A stretch of 64,000 bases of DNA, from NCBI RefSeq assembly GCF_020176955.2, contig NZ_JAIUCZ020000005.1, positions 62,001 to 126,000 on the forward strand. The letters are read 5' to 3'. The translations under genes were made by a program, and so were the position numbers. A model generated the notes under the pieces. The model made no database searches, was not told the DNA's origin, and saw nothing but the letters and a program-made list of their open reading frames with translations. Positions 1 to 8,533 of this stretch are shown one piece after another. The DNA comes from Nocardia sp. alder85J. Its GTDB lineage: Bacteria > Actinomycetota > Actinomycetes > Mycobacteriales > Mycobacteriaceae. Each line of letters starts with the position of its first letter. The stretch's first letter is position 1.

Positions 1-494
1 AGCGTGTGCCAGTCGATCGCGGTGCTCGTGTCGGCACCGATGTCCGCGACATGGTCGGCGAGCCATTGGCTGGCGTAGCGAACAGCGGTACTCGCACCGA
101 TATGCGACTGCCGGGCACCGGAAACCCCGTCCGCGACAGCCACGTTCAGTCTGCGATCGAGCACGTGCGTGATCGCGAGATCGTCCTGGCGCGGTGCGCC
201 GTTGTGCCGGTGCAGGTGCCCGCGCATCGAGCCCGCCCGGATGGTGAACGGCCCGACGGACCAGCCGTCGAGCACCGTGTCCGGTCGATACGGAATCCGC
301 CGGAACTCCTCGGTCACCGCCACCGGTTCGAACAGTGGCGTCGCCCGGCCGACCACCACCGGCCACGCGGACGGCCTCGAATCCTGCTCCACGACAGCTA
401 CTTTCAGATCGCCCGGATCGGCCGGCCCGGGTTGTTGCGGGGCGCCGTCGAGATCGGCGGTCTGCGGCCTGCCGCTCTTGGGGAAGATGCGCAT
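1..494 (-). CDS. PP2C-like serine/threonine phosphatase, N-terminal part (runs off the left edge)
   Basis: About 164 codons are present; the gene continues beyond base 1. The ATG at 494-492 overlaps the stop of the VWA gene (ATGA), so the two are translationally coupled. The translation contains a PP2C-type stretch, roughly residues 105-165: a hydrophobic strand ending VAVADGVSG followed by a Ser/Ala-rich helix. This matches the DG metal-site motif of PP2C phosphatases. TerY-like VWA proteins are commonly encoded next to a PP2C phosphatase and a kinase, and the context fits that arrangement; no kinase is visible because the window ends here. Substrate unknown. The family call is good; calling it a full TerY-phosphatase-kinase triad is inference. 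Confidence 0.72.
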   Translation of the reverse strand, partial: MRIFPKSGRPQTADLDGAPQQPGPADPGDLKVAVVEQDSRPSAWPVVVGRATPLFEPVAVTEEFRRIPYRPDTVLDGWSVGPFTIRAGSMRGHLHRHNGAPRQDDLAITHVLDRRLNVAVADGVSGARQSHIGASTAVRYASQWLADHVADIGADTSTAIDWHT

Positions 495-1165
495 CAGACG
501 GTGTCCACCGCGAGCGAGACGAAGCCGTCGGGCTTCTCGACTTGCAGGCTCGACTGCCCGGTCGCCAGCGCCTGGCCGGAGTTGATCACCGACTGGGTCA
601 GCGCCGTGATGAACTTCGATATCGCCACACCGGTATCGGTCCCGGCCGCGGTGATGAACGCGTATCGCGAATCGGTCGCCACCTGCCGGATCACGTCGGC
701 ATCCGCCTCCCCGATGCCGAAGGCGAGAATGTTGGGGCGGGCGGCGAATCCGGTGAGCCGGGCGTGCGCCTGCTCCCATCCGTCACCACGATTGGGTACG
801 CCGTCGGTCAGGAAGAACACCGCGGGTCGATTCACCAGGTAACCATCGTTCTTGAGCGCCTGGATATCTCGCGGGATGCGGCCGGTCAGCGCGTCGAACA
901 CCGTCGCGAAGGAGGTGGAGCCCCGCGCCGACAGCGCGGGCATCCGCTCGATCCCGCGCAGATCGACCGGCTCCAGGTAGCACACCGCGGTGTCGGCGAA
1001 ACCCAGCACGCAGAAACGCACTTTGGCGGCCGCCATCGACTCGCTCTGCAAGGCGTCCAGCAAGCTGGTCAGCCCCTGATTCAGCTCACCGATGTACGGG
1101 TACATGGAGCCGGACTCGTCGGCGACGAAGTACACGGGCAGGACAGTTCCGAGTGGTTCGCTCAT
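494..1165 (-). CDS. TerY-like von Willebrand factor A domain protein
   Basis: A 223-residue protein that is essentially one VWA domain. The MIDAS metal site is visible: DESGS near the N-terminus, a Thr in the GSTSF segment, and the LTDG aspartate in the middle. TerY-type proteins are cytoplasmic VWA proteins linked to tellurite-type stress and signalling modules. Here the gene is directly coupled to a PP2C phosphatase. A GTG at 1180 is in frame, but the only Shine-Dalgarno-like GGAAGG (1180-1185) overlaps it, so the ATG at 1165 is preferred. The choice of start is uncertain by five residues. There is no signal peptide or membrane segment. Confidence 0.75.
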   Translation of the reverse strand: MSEPLGTVLPVYFVADESGSMYPYIGELNQGLTSLLDALQSESMAAAKVRFCVLGFADTAVCYLEPVDLRGIERMPALSARGSTSFATVFDALTGRIPRDIQALKNDGYLVNRPAVFFLTDGVPNRGDGWEQAHARLTGFAARPNILAFGIGEADADVIRQVATDSRYAFITAAGTDTGVAISKFITALTQSVINSGQALATGQSSLQVEKPDGFVSLAVDTV

Positions 1166-1222
1166 GGGATCACTGGTCACCTTCCGGCGATTGCGGGTGG
1201 TTGGACGATCGGTGGGGCCGGA

Positions 1223-1594
1223 TCAATAGCCGGCCCGGGGCTCGAACCCCGGATCACTCAGGGTGGGCGGCGCTTTCGCGACCGGCGTCGGTTCGACCGG
1301 AGGTCGTTCGATCGGCGCCGCCACCGTGGCCCGCGGCGGCGCCGGTTGCTCCGCCGGCCCGCTCTGCGGTGCGTCCGTCGCCGGTTCCGGCGCCGGATCG
1401 CCGGTCTCCGGCGGCGGTGTCTCGCGAGCGACCGGAACCGGCTGCGGCAGTACGGTGGTCACCGTGGTCGAGCCGATCGGCGCCGATTCGTGACTGCGCG
1501 CACAACCCGCCGGAAGCCCGGCCAGCGTGACCGCCGCAACCACCCCCACGACCGTTGCGACGACGGCCCTCGGCCGAAAATTCCTTCCGCGCAC
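1223..1594 (-). CDS. Proline-rich putative lipoprotein
   Basis: A 123-residue protein starting at GTG 1594. It has an Arg-containing N-terminus, a hydrophobic stretch (about residues 10-28) and a lipobox-like LPAGC, with Pro at -3, which is not ideal. The rest is low-complexity Pro/Ala/Glu/Thr sequence typical of an extended cell-wall-spanning linker. There is no catalytic domain. It lies 57 bp upstream of the VWA gene on the same strand and could be co-transcribed with it. Function unknown. Secretion is fairly clear; lipid modification is probable but not certain. Confidence 0.55.
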   Translation of the reverse strand: MRGRNFRPRAVVATVVGVVAAVTLAGLPAGCARSHESAPIGSTTVTTVLPQPVPVARETPPPETGDPAPEPATDAPQSGPAEQPAPPRATVAAPIERPPVEPTPVAKAPPTLSDPGFEPRAGY

Positions 1595-1732
1595 GGTAAC
1601 AGGCTATTGCGCAGACAGCTGCACAGCTGTCGTCCGTTCGGACGATAGTGCGGGCCGCCGTCACCGGCCGATACTGATCTCCCCTGTGCCCGGTGCGCGC
1701 ACCGAGCCGGCCGATCGGGAGGTTCGAGAACA

Positions 1733-2617
1733 TTGAGATCACTCACCGCCGCCCTTCTCGCGGCCGTGTGCATCGTGGCGCTGCCGGCGACCGCGGAGGC
1801 CGCCGACGATGCCGGGAAAACCGTTGTCGTCATGGGTGATTCGTATACGGCGACCGCGCCGCTGCTCGGGCAGGCCGACGACGGCTGCATGCGCTCGACC
1901 ACCTCCTGGCCGAACCAGCTCGCCGCGAACCTCGGAAGTCGCAGCACCGCAGCGATTCTGGACACCTCCTGCAACGGTGGCACGATCGACACCGGGGACG
2001 GCTGGACCCTGCTGCACCAGGCACGGAAAGCGGCCGCCACGGCATCGTTCGGACCGGCCACCCGGGCCGTGCTGATCCAACTCGGCATGAACGACACCTG
2101 GGGCGCCTCCACCGGGCGGGCGTTCCCCTCGGTGGACTGCCTGCTCGACATCGTCCGCGGCTGTGGCCTCGAGGCGGCCGACGAGAATCGGCTACCCGAC
2201 TACCGGGCGGTGACCGGCGCGGTGTACGCGGATCGCATCCGCGAGGTGGTCGATTACGTCCGCTACTACGCACCGGCCGCCGCGGTGGTGCTGGTGGGAT
2301 ATCCGGAGGTGTTCTCCCCCGGGCAATCGGCGGCGTGCATGGATCTCGCTGCCGGCCGTGTGGTCCAGCCGCGGGCCGAGGGGTATCTCACCTATCTCGA
2401 TCGCCTGCAACAGGCGGGGCACGACGCGGCCGGGCTGCTGGGTATCCGATTCCTCGATGTCCGGGCGATCACCGCGGGACACGGCAGTTGCACCGCCGAA
2501 TCATGGATCAGCGGGCTGACCGCTGCCGACTCACCGTTCGCGGGCGCACCGGTCCACCCGAACGCCGCGGGCAACGCGGCCGTGGCCGTCGCCGTCGAGC
2601 AATCGCTGGGTCTGTGA
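1733..2617 (+). CDS. Secreted SGNH/GDSL hydrolase
   Basis: 294 residues from a TTG start at 1733, placed by a GGGAGG ribosome site at 1717-1722. Residues 1-23 form a signal peptide ending TAEA. The SGNH blocks are present: GDSYT with the nucleophile Ser (about residue 36), GMND (about residue 121), and a C-terminal VHPN with the catalytic His. Six or more Cys suggest disulfides outside the membrane. The family covers lipases, esterases and cell-wall or glycan O-acetyl esterases and transferases. The next gene, 4 bp downstream, is an acyltransferase-3 membrane protein. That pairing is the two halves of OatA-type peptidoglycan/glycan O-acetyltransferases, so extracellular acyl transfer to an envelope polymer is a reasonable inference. 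Confidence 0.85.
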   Translation: MRSLTAALLAAVCIVALPATAEAADDAGKTVVVMGDSYTATAPLLGQADDGCMRSTTSWPNQLAANLGSRSTAAILDTSCNGGTIDTGDGWTLLHQARKAAATASFGPATRAVLIQLGMNDTWGASTGRAFPSVDCLLDIVRGCGLEAADENRLPDYRAVTGAVYADRIREVVDYVRYYAPAAAVVLVGYPEVFSPGQSAACMDLAAGRVVQPRAEGYLTYLDRLQQAGHDAAGLLGIRFLDVRAITAGHGSCTAESWISGLTAADSPFAGAPVHPNAAGNAAVAVAVEQSLGL

Positions 2618-2621
2618 CATC

Positions 2622-3893
2622 GTGAGCGCGCCCCGGACCGGCGAGGCACTGCCCGCCCTCACCGGAGCCCGCTGGTGGGCCGCCTTCGCGGTGTTCGTCC
2701 TGCACGCCCTGGTCTTCCTGCCGGTCTATCCCTTCCAGAAATCGGCCCTGTTCCGCACGCTGCACGGCCTGTTCCCGATGCAACTCGGCGCCGCCGGGGT
2801 CGCCTTCTTCTTCGTACTGTCCGGCTTCGTGATCGCCTGGTCGTTCCGGCCCGGCACGACCGTGTGGACGTTCTACCGGCGCCGGGCGCTGAAGATCTAC
2901 CCCACCCATCTGGCGGCCGTGGCCGTCTTCGTCGTCGCCGCGCCCGTGCCGATGTCGAGACCGGTGACCTGGCTGCCCGACACCCTGCTGATCCAGGCGT
3001 GGGTGCCGAAGTGGACGACCGTCGGCGGGCTCAACGTCCCGTCGTGGTCACTGTGCTCGGAATTGCTGTTCTACCTGAGCTTTCCGGCAATGCTGCCGCT
3101 GATCCGCCGGATACCGCGAGCGCGACTGCCGCGGGCCGTGGCAGTCCTGCTCCTGGCGATGGTCGCGTTGCACATCGGCCTCCACCTCTGGGTGGACGGC
3201 CCGAAAGGCATCGCGAACACCTTCGCCCCCAGGCTGTTACGCGGCGACGACTCCCCTCGCTTCGAAATCCACGCCTCACCACAGTGGTTCGCCCAGCCCG
3301 ACATCCCGATCGCCCCGTCGTACTGGCTCGGCTACACCTTTCCCCTCGTCCGGCTGCCCGAGTTCTACCTGGGCGTCCTGGCAGCCCGCCTGGTCGCCGA
3401 GGGACTGTGGCGCAATCTCCGCCTCGGGCCACCCCTGGCCGCAACGGCTCTCGCCTACACCGCCACCTGGTGGGTACCGGTCAACTTCAAGATGTCGGTA
3501 CTGGTCGTGGCCCCGATGACCGCGGTCGTCGCCACCCTCGCCGCCCGCGACCGAGCCGGGATATCGGGCATCAACACCACCGGTCCCCTGCGCTGGCTCG
3601 GCAACATCTCCTACGCCTTCTACCTGATCCAGTTCCCCGTCATGGTGATCCTGACCCGCCTGCTGATCGGCGGCCACCGCTACGGCGTCACAGGCTGGGC
3701 CGCCTACACCGCAGCCACCTTCGCCCTGTCCGTCCTCGCCGCCGCAGCCCTGTACCACTGCCTGGACCAGCCGATCATGAACCACTTCGTACGCCGCCGC
3801 CCCCAAGCCCCACCGGCGCCCGCCGAGGCGGCGGACACCGAACCACTCGACGACCATCGGGTGGCCGGAACCCGCGGGGGCGGGGCCGGGTGA
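2622..3893 (+). CDS. Acyltransferase family 3 membrane protein
   Basis: A 423-residue integral membrane protein with about ten hydrophobic helices, GTG start 4 bp after the SGNH gene. The N-terminal part has the family pattern: RWWAAFAVFVLHA with the conserved His, and FFFVLSGFVIAW followed by FYRRRALKIYP. Acyltransferase-3 proteins pass acyl groups from cytoplasmic acyl-CoA across the membrane to sugars, peptidoglycan or lipids. The C-terminal tail of about 40 residues is Pro/Arg-rich and cytosolic. It forms a two-gene operon with the SGNH hydrolase and ends 12 bp from the convergent metallohydrolase. The acceptor cannot be read from the sequence. Confidence 0.88.
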   Translation: MSAPRTGEALPALTGARWWAAFAVFVLHALVFLPVYPFQKSALFRTLHGLFPMQLGAAGVAFFFVLSGFVIAWSFRPGTTVWTFYRRRALKIYPTHLAAVAVFVVAAPVPMSRPVTWLPDTLLIQAWVPKWTTVGGLNVPSWSLCSELLFYLSFPAMLPLIRRIPRARLPRAVAVLLLAMVALHIGLHLWVDGPKGIANTFAPRLLRGDDSPRFEIHASPQWFAQPDIPIAPSYWLGYTFPLVRLPEFYLGVLAARLVAEGLWRNLRLGPPLAATALAYTATWWVPVNFKMSVLVVAPMTAVVATLAARDRAGISGINTTGPLRWLGNISYAFYLIQFPVMVILTRLLIGGHRYGVTGWAAYTAATFALSVLAAAALYHCLDQPIMNHFVRRRPQAPPAPAEAADTEPLDDHRVAGTRGGGAG

Positions 3894-3905
3894 CGCAACC
3901 GCCGG

Positions 3906-4700
3906 TCAGGCGATTCGCACGGCGGTGCCCGCGGTGCCCTCGACCGGGGGGAAGCGGTGCAGGACCTCCGGGTCGTGGCCGGGGATGATCAGGTCCTCGG
4001 AGGTGGCCAGTTCGTGCATGAGGTCGAAGGCGTGATACATGCCGGGCAGGTCGGTGTGGACGGCGAAAGGGGCGTCGCCGCAGACGTTTCCGTAGAAGTG
4101 GGAGGAGTCGGCGGCGAGGACCACGGTGCCGGCGGCGGTGGCGATGCTGACGATCTGCATGCCCGCGGTATGGCCACCGACCAGGTGGACCCGGACGCCG
4201 GGGACCAGTTCCCGGTCGCCGTCGACGTAGTCGAGGCGGCCCGCCAGGCCGAATTCGACCAGGCGGGTGATGTCCTCGGTCTCGATGAGGCGGTGGAATT
4301 CCTTGCGGGAGGCGAAACGGCCGGTCCAGAAGGCCATTTCGCGGGACTGGACGACGAAGCGGGCGTTCGGGAACGCGTCCAGGTCACCGACGTGGTCGTA
4401 GTGGAAGTGGGAGAGGACGACCGTCGGGACCGTGGCGCAGTCGACGCCGAGCAGGGCCAGGGCTGCCGAGGGGGCGCGGAAGTGGGTGCGGTGGCGGCGT
4501 TCCGCCATCGCGGCGGTGAAACCCGCGTCGACCACGATATCGGCGTCCGGGGTGCGGACGAGCCAGACGTAGTAGTCCAGTGGCATCTGCTGATCGCGCG
4601 GATCGGCGGCGCAGCCGTGGAAGTATTCGCCGCGAGTGCCGCCGGGGTGTTCGCCGAATTTGATCGCGTACACCTCGTGCGCGGGCTGGGACCGGGTCAC
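3906..4700 (-). CDS. MBL-fold metallohydrolase, AHL-lactonase-like
   Basis: 264 residues from a GTG at 4700 that overlaps the stop of the lyase gene (GTGA). It has the metallo-beta-lactamase signature SHFHYDHVGD, then VGGHTAGM, the bridging Asp in LAADSSHFYG, and a C-terminal PGHDPEVL, all zinc ligands of a class-B-like dinuclear site. Overall pattern and size match the N-acyl-homoserine lactonase/AttM-AiiB branch. In this operon it more probably opens a lactone or thioester formed in the pathway than quenches a quorum signal. It is the last gene of the operon. The frame stays open upstream through the lyase gene, but that extension is non-coding shadow. Confidence 0.8.
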   Translation of the reverse strand: MTRSQPAHEVYAIKFGEHPGGTRGEYFHGCAADPRDQQMPLDYYVWLVRTPDADIVVDAGFTAAMAERRHRTHFRAPSAALALLGVDCATVPTVVLSHFHYDHVGDLDAFPNARFVVQSREMAFWTGRFASRKEFHRLIETEDITRLVEFGLAGRLDYVDGDRELVPGVRVHLVGGHTAGMQIVSIATAAGTVVLAADSSHFYGNVCGDAPFAVHTDLPGMYHAFDLMHELATSEDLIIPGHDPEVLHRFPPVEGTAGTAVRIA

Positions 4701-5569
4701 GGCCGGGCCTCCTCGTCCACGGTGACGCTGTAGCGCGCGTCCAGGGCGTCGAATTCCGTGCGGCGCACCAGGCGTTGCCGTTCGGTCCAGGTGGCGATGC
4801 GGTCCTCGGCGACGGATCCGGTGTCGCGCAACAGGTTCAGGGCATCCTGCATGCCGCGCAGGCCGGCCAGCAGCGGCAGGTTGGCGTGCAGCGCGATCGA
4901 GAAGCCCAGATCGGCCAGGCGCTGTTCGGGCAGCATCGGGGTGGCGCCGCCGACCACCAGGTTGATGATCTTCGGGCCGGCGACCTTCGCGGCGATCGTC
5001 TCGATCTCGGCCTCGGACACCGGCGCTTCGACGAACAGGATGTCCGCGCCCGCCGCGTGATAGCGGTTCGCGCGCGCGCAGGCGTCGTCGAGGCCGGTGA
5101 TCGCGCGGGCGTCGGTGCGGGCCACGATCAGGGTGTCCGGACTGCGCCGGGCCTCCACCGCGGCCCGGATCTTGGTCACCATCTCCGCGGCCGGAATCAC
5201 GGCCTTGCCCGCGAAGTGGCCGCAGCGCTTCGGAAAGGTCTGATCCTCCAGCTGGATCGCGTCGGCGCCCGCGCGCTCCAACTCCCGCACGGTGCGCCGC
5301 ACGTTCAGCGGATTGCCGAATCCGGTGTCGGCGTCCACGATCAGCGGCAGGTCCACCGCGGACCGGATCGCGGACACGTGGGTCACCAGTTCGCCGAAGC
5401 CGAGCAGGCCGATATCCGGCACGCCCAGATGGGTGTTGGCCACCCCGGCTCCGGTCACGTAGAGGCAGGCGAAGCCGCAGTCCTCGATCACGCGGGCGGT
5501 CAGCGCATTCGCAGCGCCCGGGACGACCGTCAGCCGTCCCGAATCCAGCAGGTCGCGCAGCCGGCTCAC
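4697..5569 (-). CDS. Isocitrate lyase/PEP mutase family lyase (PrpB/dimethylmalate-lyase-like)
   Basis: 290 residues. The Mg-binding and catalytic features of the superfamily are present: DADTGFGNP (about residue 86), the loop motif KRCGH with the catalytic Cys (about 120), and VARTDA (about 157). Relatives cleave C-C bonds of 2-methylisocitrate, 2,3-dimethylmalate or oxaloacetate, or act as carboxyphosphonoenolpyruvate mutases. The operon also encodes a PrpF-type isomerase and a HIBADH-type dehydrogenase, so a retro-aldol cleavage of a branched di- or tricarboxylate to pyruvate or another 2-oxo acid is the best guess. Start and stop overlap both neighbours by 4 nt. Exact substrate unresolved. 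Confidence 0.82.
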   Translation of the reverse strand: MSRLRDLLDSGRLTVVPGAANALTARVIEDCGFACLYVTGAGVANTHLGVPDIGLLGFGELVTHVSAIRSAVDLPLIVDADTGFGNPLNVRRTVRELERAGADAIQLEDQTFPKRCGHFAGKAVIPAAEMVTKIRAAVEARRSPDTLIVARTDARAITGLDDACARANRYHAAGADILFVEAPVSEAEIETIAAKVAGPKIINLVVGGATPMLPEQRLADLGFSIALHANLPLLAGLRGMQDALNLLRDTGSVAEDRIATWTERQRLVRRTEFDALDARYSVTVDEEARP

Positions 5570-7050
5570 GAGGCGGCCGCCGCGTTGACACCGGCGATCC
5601 GGCCGAACACCGCACCGCGCATCAGACCCGCACCGGCGGCGTAGTTGTGGTGGAAGAAGTCACCGGCGATCTCGCCGGTGGCGTAGAGACCGGGCATCGG
5701 CTGCCCGGTCACGTCCAGCACCCGGGCCTCGGTGTCGATCTTCAGGCCACCGTAGGTGAAGGTGATGCCACAGGTCACCGGATAGGCGACGAACGGGCCG
5801 CGGTCCAGCGTGACGGCCCAATTCGATTTGGGCGGTTGACCTTCCGGATGGGCGGCCACCCCGTCCAGGGTGATCGGGTCGAAGCGCAGATCGGCGTCGT
5901 CGGCCACCGCCTTGTTGAAACCGGCCACCGTCGCCAGCAGCGTGTCCGCCGGAATGTGCAGCAGCGCAGCGAGTTCCGCCAGAGTGTCGGCTTCGACCGG
6001 GGTGCCGGTGCGGTACCGCGGTTCCAGCAGGTGCGCGGCCCGGCGGTCGAAGATCTGGTACGCCACCGCGCCCTTCTGCCGCAGGATCGCGCCGCCGGTC
6101 TTGGCGTAGGTGAGGAAGACCTGGTCCTCACCCTCGTCCACGAACCGCAGGCCATCCGAATTGACCAGCAGCGCATACGGATACGAGTAGCGGGCCAACT
6201 TGTCGGTCAGGCGCAGATCACCGACGGGCGGATGGGCGGCGTCCTGCGGGCTGGCGTGGCAGCCACCCCAGTGCCCGGCCGGCTGCGCACCGGCGGCCAG
6301 CGCCTTCACCAGCATCGTGCCCATGTTGAACCGGGTGCCGCGCACCTTCACCAGATCCCAGCCGGGGCCGAGGTAGCGCATCCGCATCTCCGGATTGGCC
6401 TCGAAGCCGCCGCTGGCCAGCACCACCGCGCCGCGCACCTGTTCGTACCGGTCGGCGCGGCGCACCACGACGCCGTCGACGGTGGCGCCGCGGGTGATCA
6501 GATCGTGGGCGGGAGCGTCGTACCAGATGTCGATGCCCGCGTTCTCCGCCGCCGCGAACAGCGCAGCCACCAGGCCGACGCCCTCGTGCCGGACGCGGAT
6601 CGCCCCGCCCGGGGTGAGCGCGTACACCTTGTCGAGGTTGTCGAGGTCGAACAGCTTGTTGGCGGTCAGTTCCCATTCGACCCCGTAGCCGCGCATCCAG
6701 CGCAGGGTGTCGAAGGAGCGGTCCACGACCGTCTCGACCAGTTCCCGGGGCGGATGGCCCTGCGAGGTGCTCATCCAGTCGCCGATGTAGTCCTCGCGGC
6801 CGTAGGCGGCGACCGAGACCCGGTCCAGCACTTGCCCGTCCGGATCGGCGAGAATCGGCCGGATCGAATCCAGTCCGTCGTGGACCGCCCGGAAGATCGA
6901 GCCGGAGAACCGGCTGTTGCCGCCGCGTTCGGCGTGACTCGCGGCCTCCAGCACCAGGACCCGGGCCCCGGCCTCGCGCGCGGCGAGCGCCGCCACCAGA
7001 CCGGCATTTCCGGCGCCGGCCACGATCACATCGTATTCTGTTGCAGACAA
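5566..7050 (-). CDS. FAD-dependent dehydrogenase, TcuA (tricarballylate dehydrogenase)-like
   Basis: 494 residues. It begins with a classic FAD dinucleotide-binding fold: a beta strand, GAGNAGL, and an acidic residue ending the second strand (VLVLEAA). It continues with GGNSRFSGS and closes with GLMRGAVFGRIAG, as in the fumarate reductase/succinate dehydrogenase flavoprotein superfamily. Length and pattern fit TcuA, which oxidises tricarballylate to cis-aconitate, but 3-ketosteroid dehydrogenases and urocanate-reductase-like proteins share the fold. Next to a PrpF-type isomerase and an ICL-type lyase, a tricarboxylate or substituted succinate substrate is favoured. Cytoplasmic; no cytochrome or Fe-S partner lies nearby. 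Confidence 0.8.
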   Translation of the reverse strand: MSATEYDVIVAGAGNAGLVAALAAREAGARVLVLEAASHAERGGNSRFSGSIFRAVHDGLDSIRPILADPDGQVLDRVSVAAYGREDYIGDWMSTSQGHPPRELVETVVDRSFDTLRWMRGYGVEWELTANKLFDLDNLDKVYALTPGGAIRVRHEGVGLVAALFAAAENAGIDIWYDAPAHDLITRGATVDGVVVRRADRYEQVRGAVVLASGGFEANPEMRMRYLGPGWDLVKVRGTRFNMGTMLVKALAAGAQPAGHWGGCHASPQDAAHPPVGDLRLTDKLARYSYPYALLVNSDGLRFVDEGEDQVFLTYAKTGGAILRQKGAVAYQIFDRRAAHLLEPRYRTGTPVEADTLAELAALLHIPADTLLATVAGFNKAVADDADLRFDPITLDGVAAHPEGQPPKSNWAVTLDRGPFVAYPVTCGITFTYGGLKIDTEARVLDVTGQPMPGLYATGEIAGDFFHHNYAAGAGLMRGAVFGRIAGVNAAAAS

Positions 7051-7063
7051 AGCGAATTCCCTC

Positions 7064-8533
7064 TCAGGTCCGGATCACGAACGGATCCCGGGCGGCGCCG
7101 GAATAGTCCATCATCACGTTCTGGGTGTAGGTGTATTCGGCGAGTGCGTCCTCGCCGCGTTCGCGGCCGTAGCCGCTGCGTTTGATGCCGCCGAAGGGAG
7201 CCTGGGCGGCGGTGCTGCGATAGGTGTTGACCCAGACCGAGCCCACCTCGAGCTGGTCCACCACGCGGTGCACGCGATCGATGTCGCGGCTCCAGACCGC
7301 CGCCGCCAGACCGTATTCCACGCCGTTGGCGATGCGCACCGCCTCGTCCTCGTCGTCGAACGGGATCACCGACAGCACCGGGCCGAACACCTCCTCGGCG
7401 GCGATCCGCATGTCCGGCCGCACATCCGCGAAAACCGTGGGGGCGACGAACAATCCGTCGCCGAGGCCCGGCCCCTCGGCGCGGCCACCGCCGGCGACGA
7501 GGGTGGCGCCCTCGGCCTTCGCGGCCTCGATCAGGCGCAGGATCCGCTGGTACTGCAGCTCGTTGGCGACCGGGCCCATCTCGGTGGCCAGGTCCAGCGG
7601 GTCGCCGAGCCGGATCGCCGCCGCGCGTTCGGCGATGGCGGTCACCACCCGGTCGTAGACCGGCCGGTGCACCAGCAGCCGGGAACCGGCCACACAGGTC
7701 TGCCCGGCGGCGGCGAAGATCCCGGAGACCGCGCCGACGATCGCGCGGTCCAGGTCGGCGTCGTCGAAGACGATGTTCGGTGATTTGCCGCCCAGTTCCA
7801 GGGTGACCGGAACCAGCCGTCGCGCCGCGGTTTCCGCGATGTGGGTGCCGGTGGCGCTGCCGCCGGTGAAGCTGATCTTGGCGACCGCCGGATCGGTGAT
7901 CAGCGCCTCCCCCGCCGCCGGGCCGCCGGTGATCACGTTGATCACCCCCGGCGGGAAGCCGACCTCGCAGGCCAGCCGGGCCAGCTCGCAGGTGGTCACC
8001 GAGGCGTGCTCGGAGGGTTTGATCACCACGGCGTTGCCGGTGGCCAGCGCGGGTGGAAGTTTGTTGGCCAGCAACCCGATCGGCGAATTCCAGGCGGTGA
8101 TCAGCGCGGCCACGCCGAACGGGCGGCGGCGGGTGTAGTCGAACAGGCTGGGGTTGTCCAGCGGGATGGTGCGGCCGTAGAGCTTGTCGGCGTATCCGGC
8201 GAAGAAGCGCAGATTCCGGGCGGCGAACACCATCTGGCTGCCGGTCTCCCGGATGATCTTGCCGTTGTCGGTGGATTCCATCCGGGCCATCGGCTCGGCC
8301 TCGGCCTGCAGGGCGTCGGCCAGCGCGTGCATCAGCCGGGCGCGCTCGACTCCCGGTGTGCGCCGCCAGGTTTCGTGGAAGGTGCGGTGCGCGGCCGCGA
8401 CCGCCGTGCCCACCTCGGCGGCGGAGGCGTCGGGGATGGTGGCCCACACCCGGCCGGTGTACGGGTTGACCGCGTCCCGGGTGGCCGACCCCTCGACGGG
8501 TTTGCCGTCGATGATCATCGCCGCGTGTTTCAT
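7064..8533 (-). CDS. NAD(P)-dependent aldehyde dehydrogenase
   Basis: 489 residues, full length for the ALDH superfamily. The catalytic Glu lies in LELGGKSP, the nucleophilic Cys in AAAGQTCVAGSR, and the nucleotide-binding motif is FTGGSATG. The N-terminus is typical of semialdehyde and betaine-type ALDHs. The ATG at 8533 overlaps the end of the GntR regulator gene (ATGA). In the operon it would oxidise a semialdehyde made by the HIBADH-type dehydrogenase, or the aldehyde product of the lyase. Substrate cannot be assigned further. Confidence 0.88.
   Translation of the reverse strand: MKHAAMIIDGKPVEGSATRDAVNPYTGRVWATIPDASAAEVGTAVAAAHRTFHETWRRTPGVERARLMHALADALQAEAEPMARMESTDNGKIIRETGSQMVFAARNLRFFAGYADKLYGRTIPLDNPSLFDYTRRRPFGVAALITAWNSPIGLLANKLPPALATGNAVVIKPSEHASVTTCELARLACEVGFPPGVINVITGGPAAGEALITDPAVAKISFTGGSATGTHIAETAARRLVPVTLELGGKSPNIVFDDADLDRAIVGAVSGIFAAAGQTCVAGSRLLVHRPVYDRVVTAIAERAAAIRLGDPLDLATEMGPVANELQYQRILRLIEAAKAEGATLVAGGGRAEGPGLGDGLFVAPTVFADVRPDMRIAAEEVFGPVLSVIPFDDEDEAVRIANGVEYGLAAAVWSRDIDRVHRVVDQLEVGSVWVNTYRSTAAQAPFGGIKRSGYGRERGEDALAEYTYTQNVMMDYSGAARDPFVIRT

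Noticed and set aside
4701..5615. 569-codon frame suggesting a lyase-metallohydrolase fusion
   Set aside because: The extra 305 codons are out-of-frame lyase sequence; metallohydrolase homology begins at GTG 4700.
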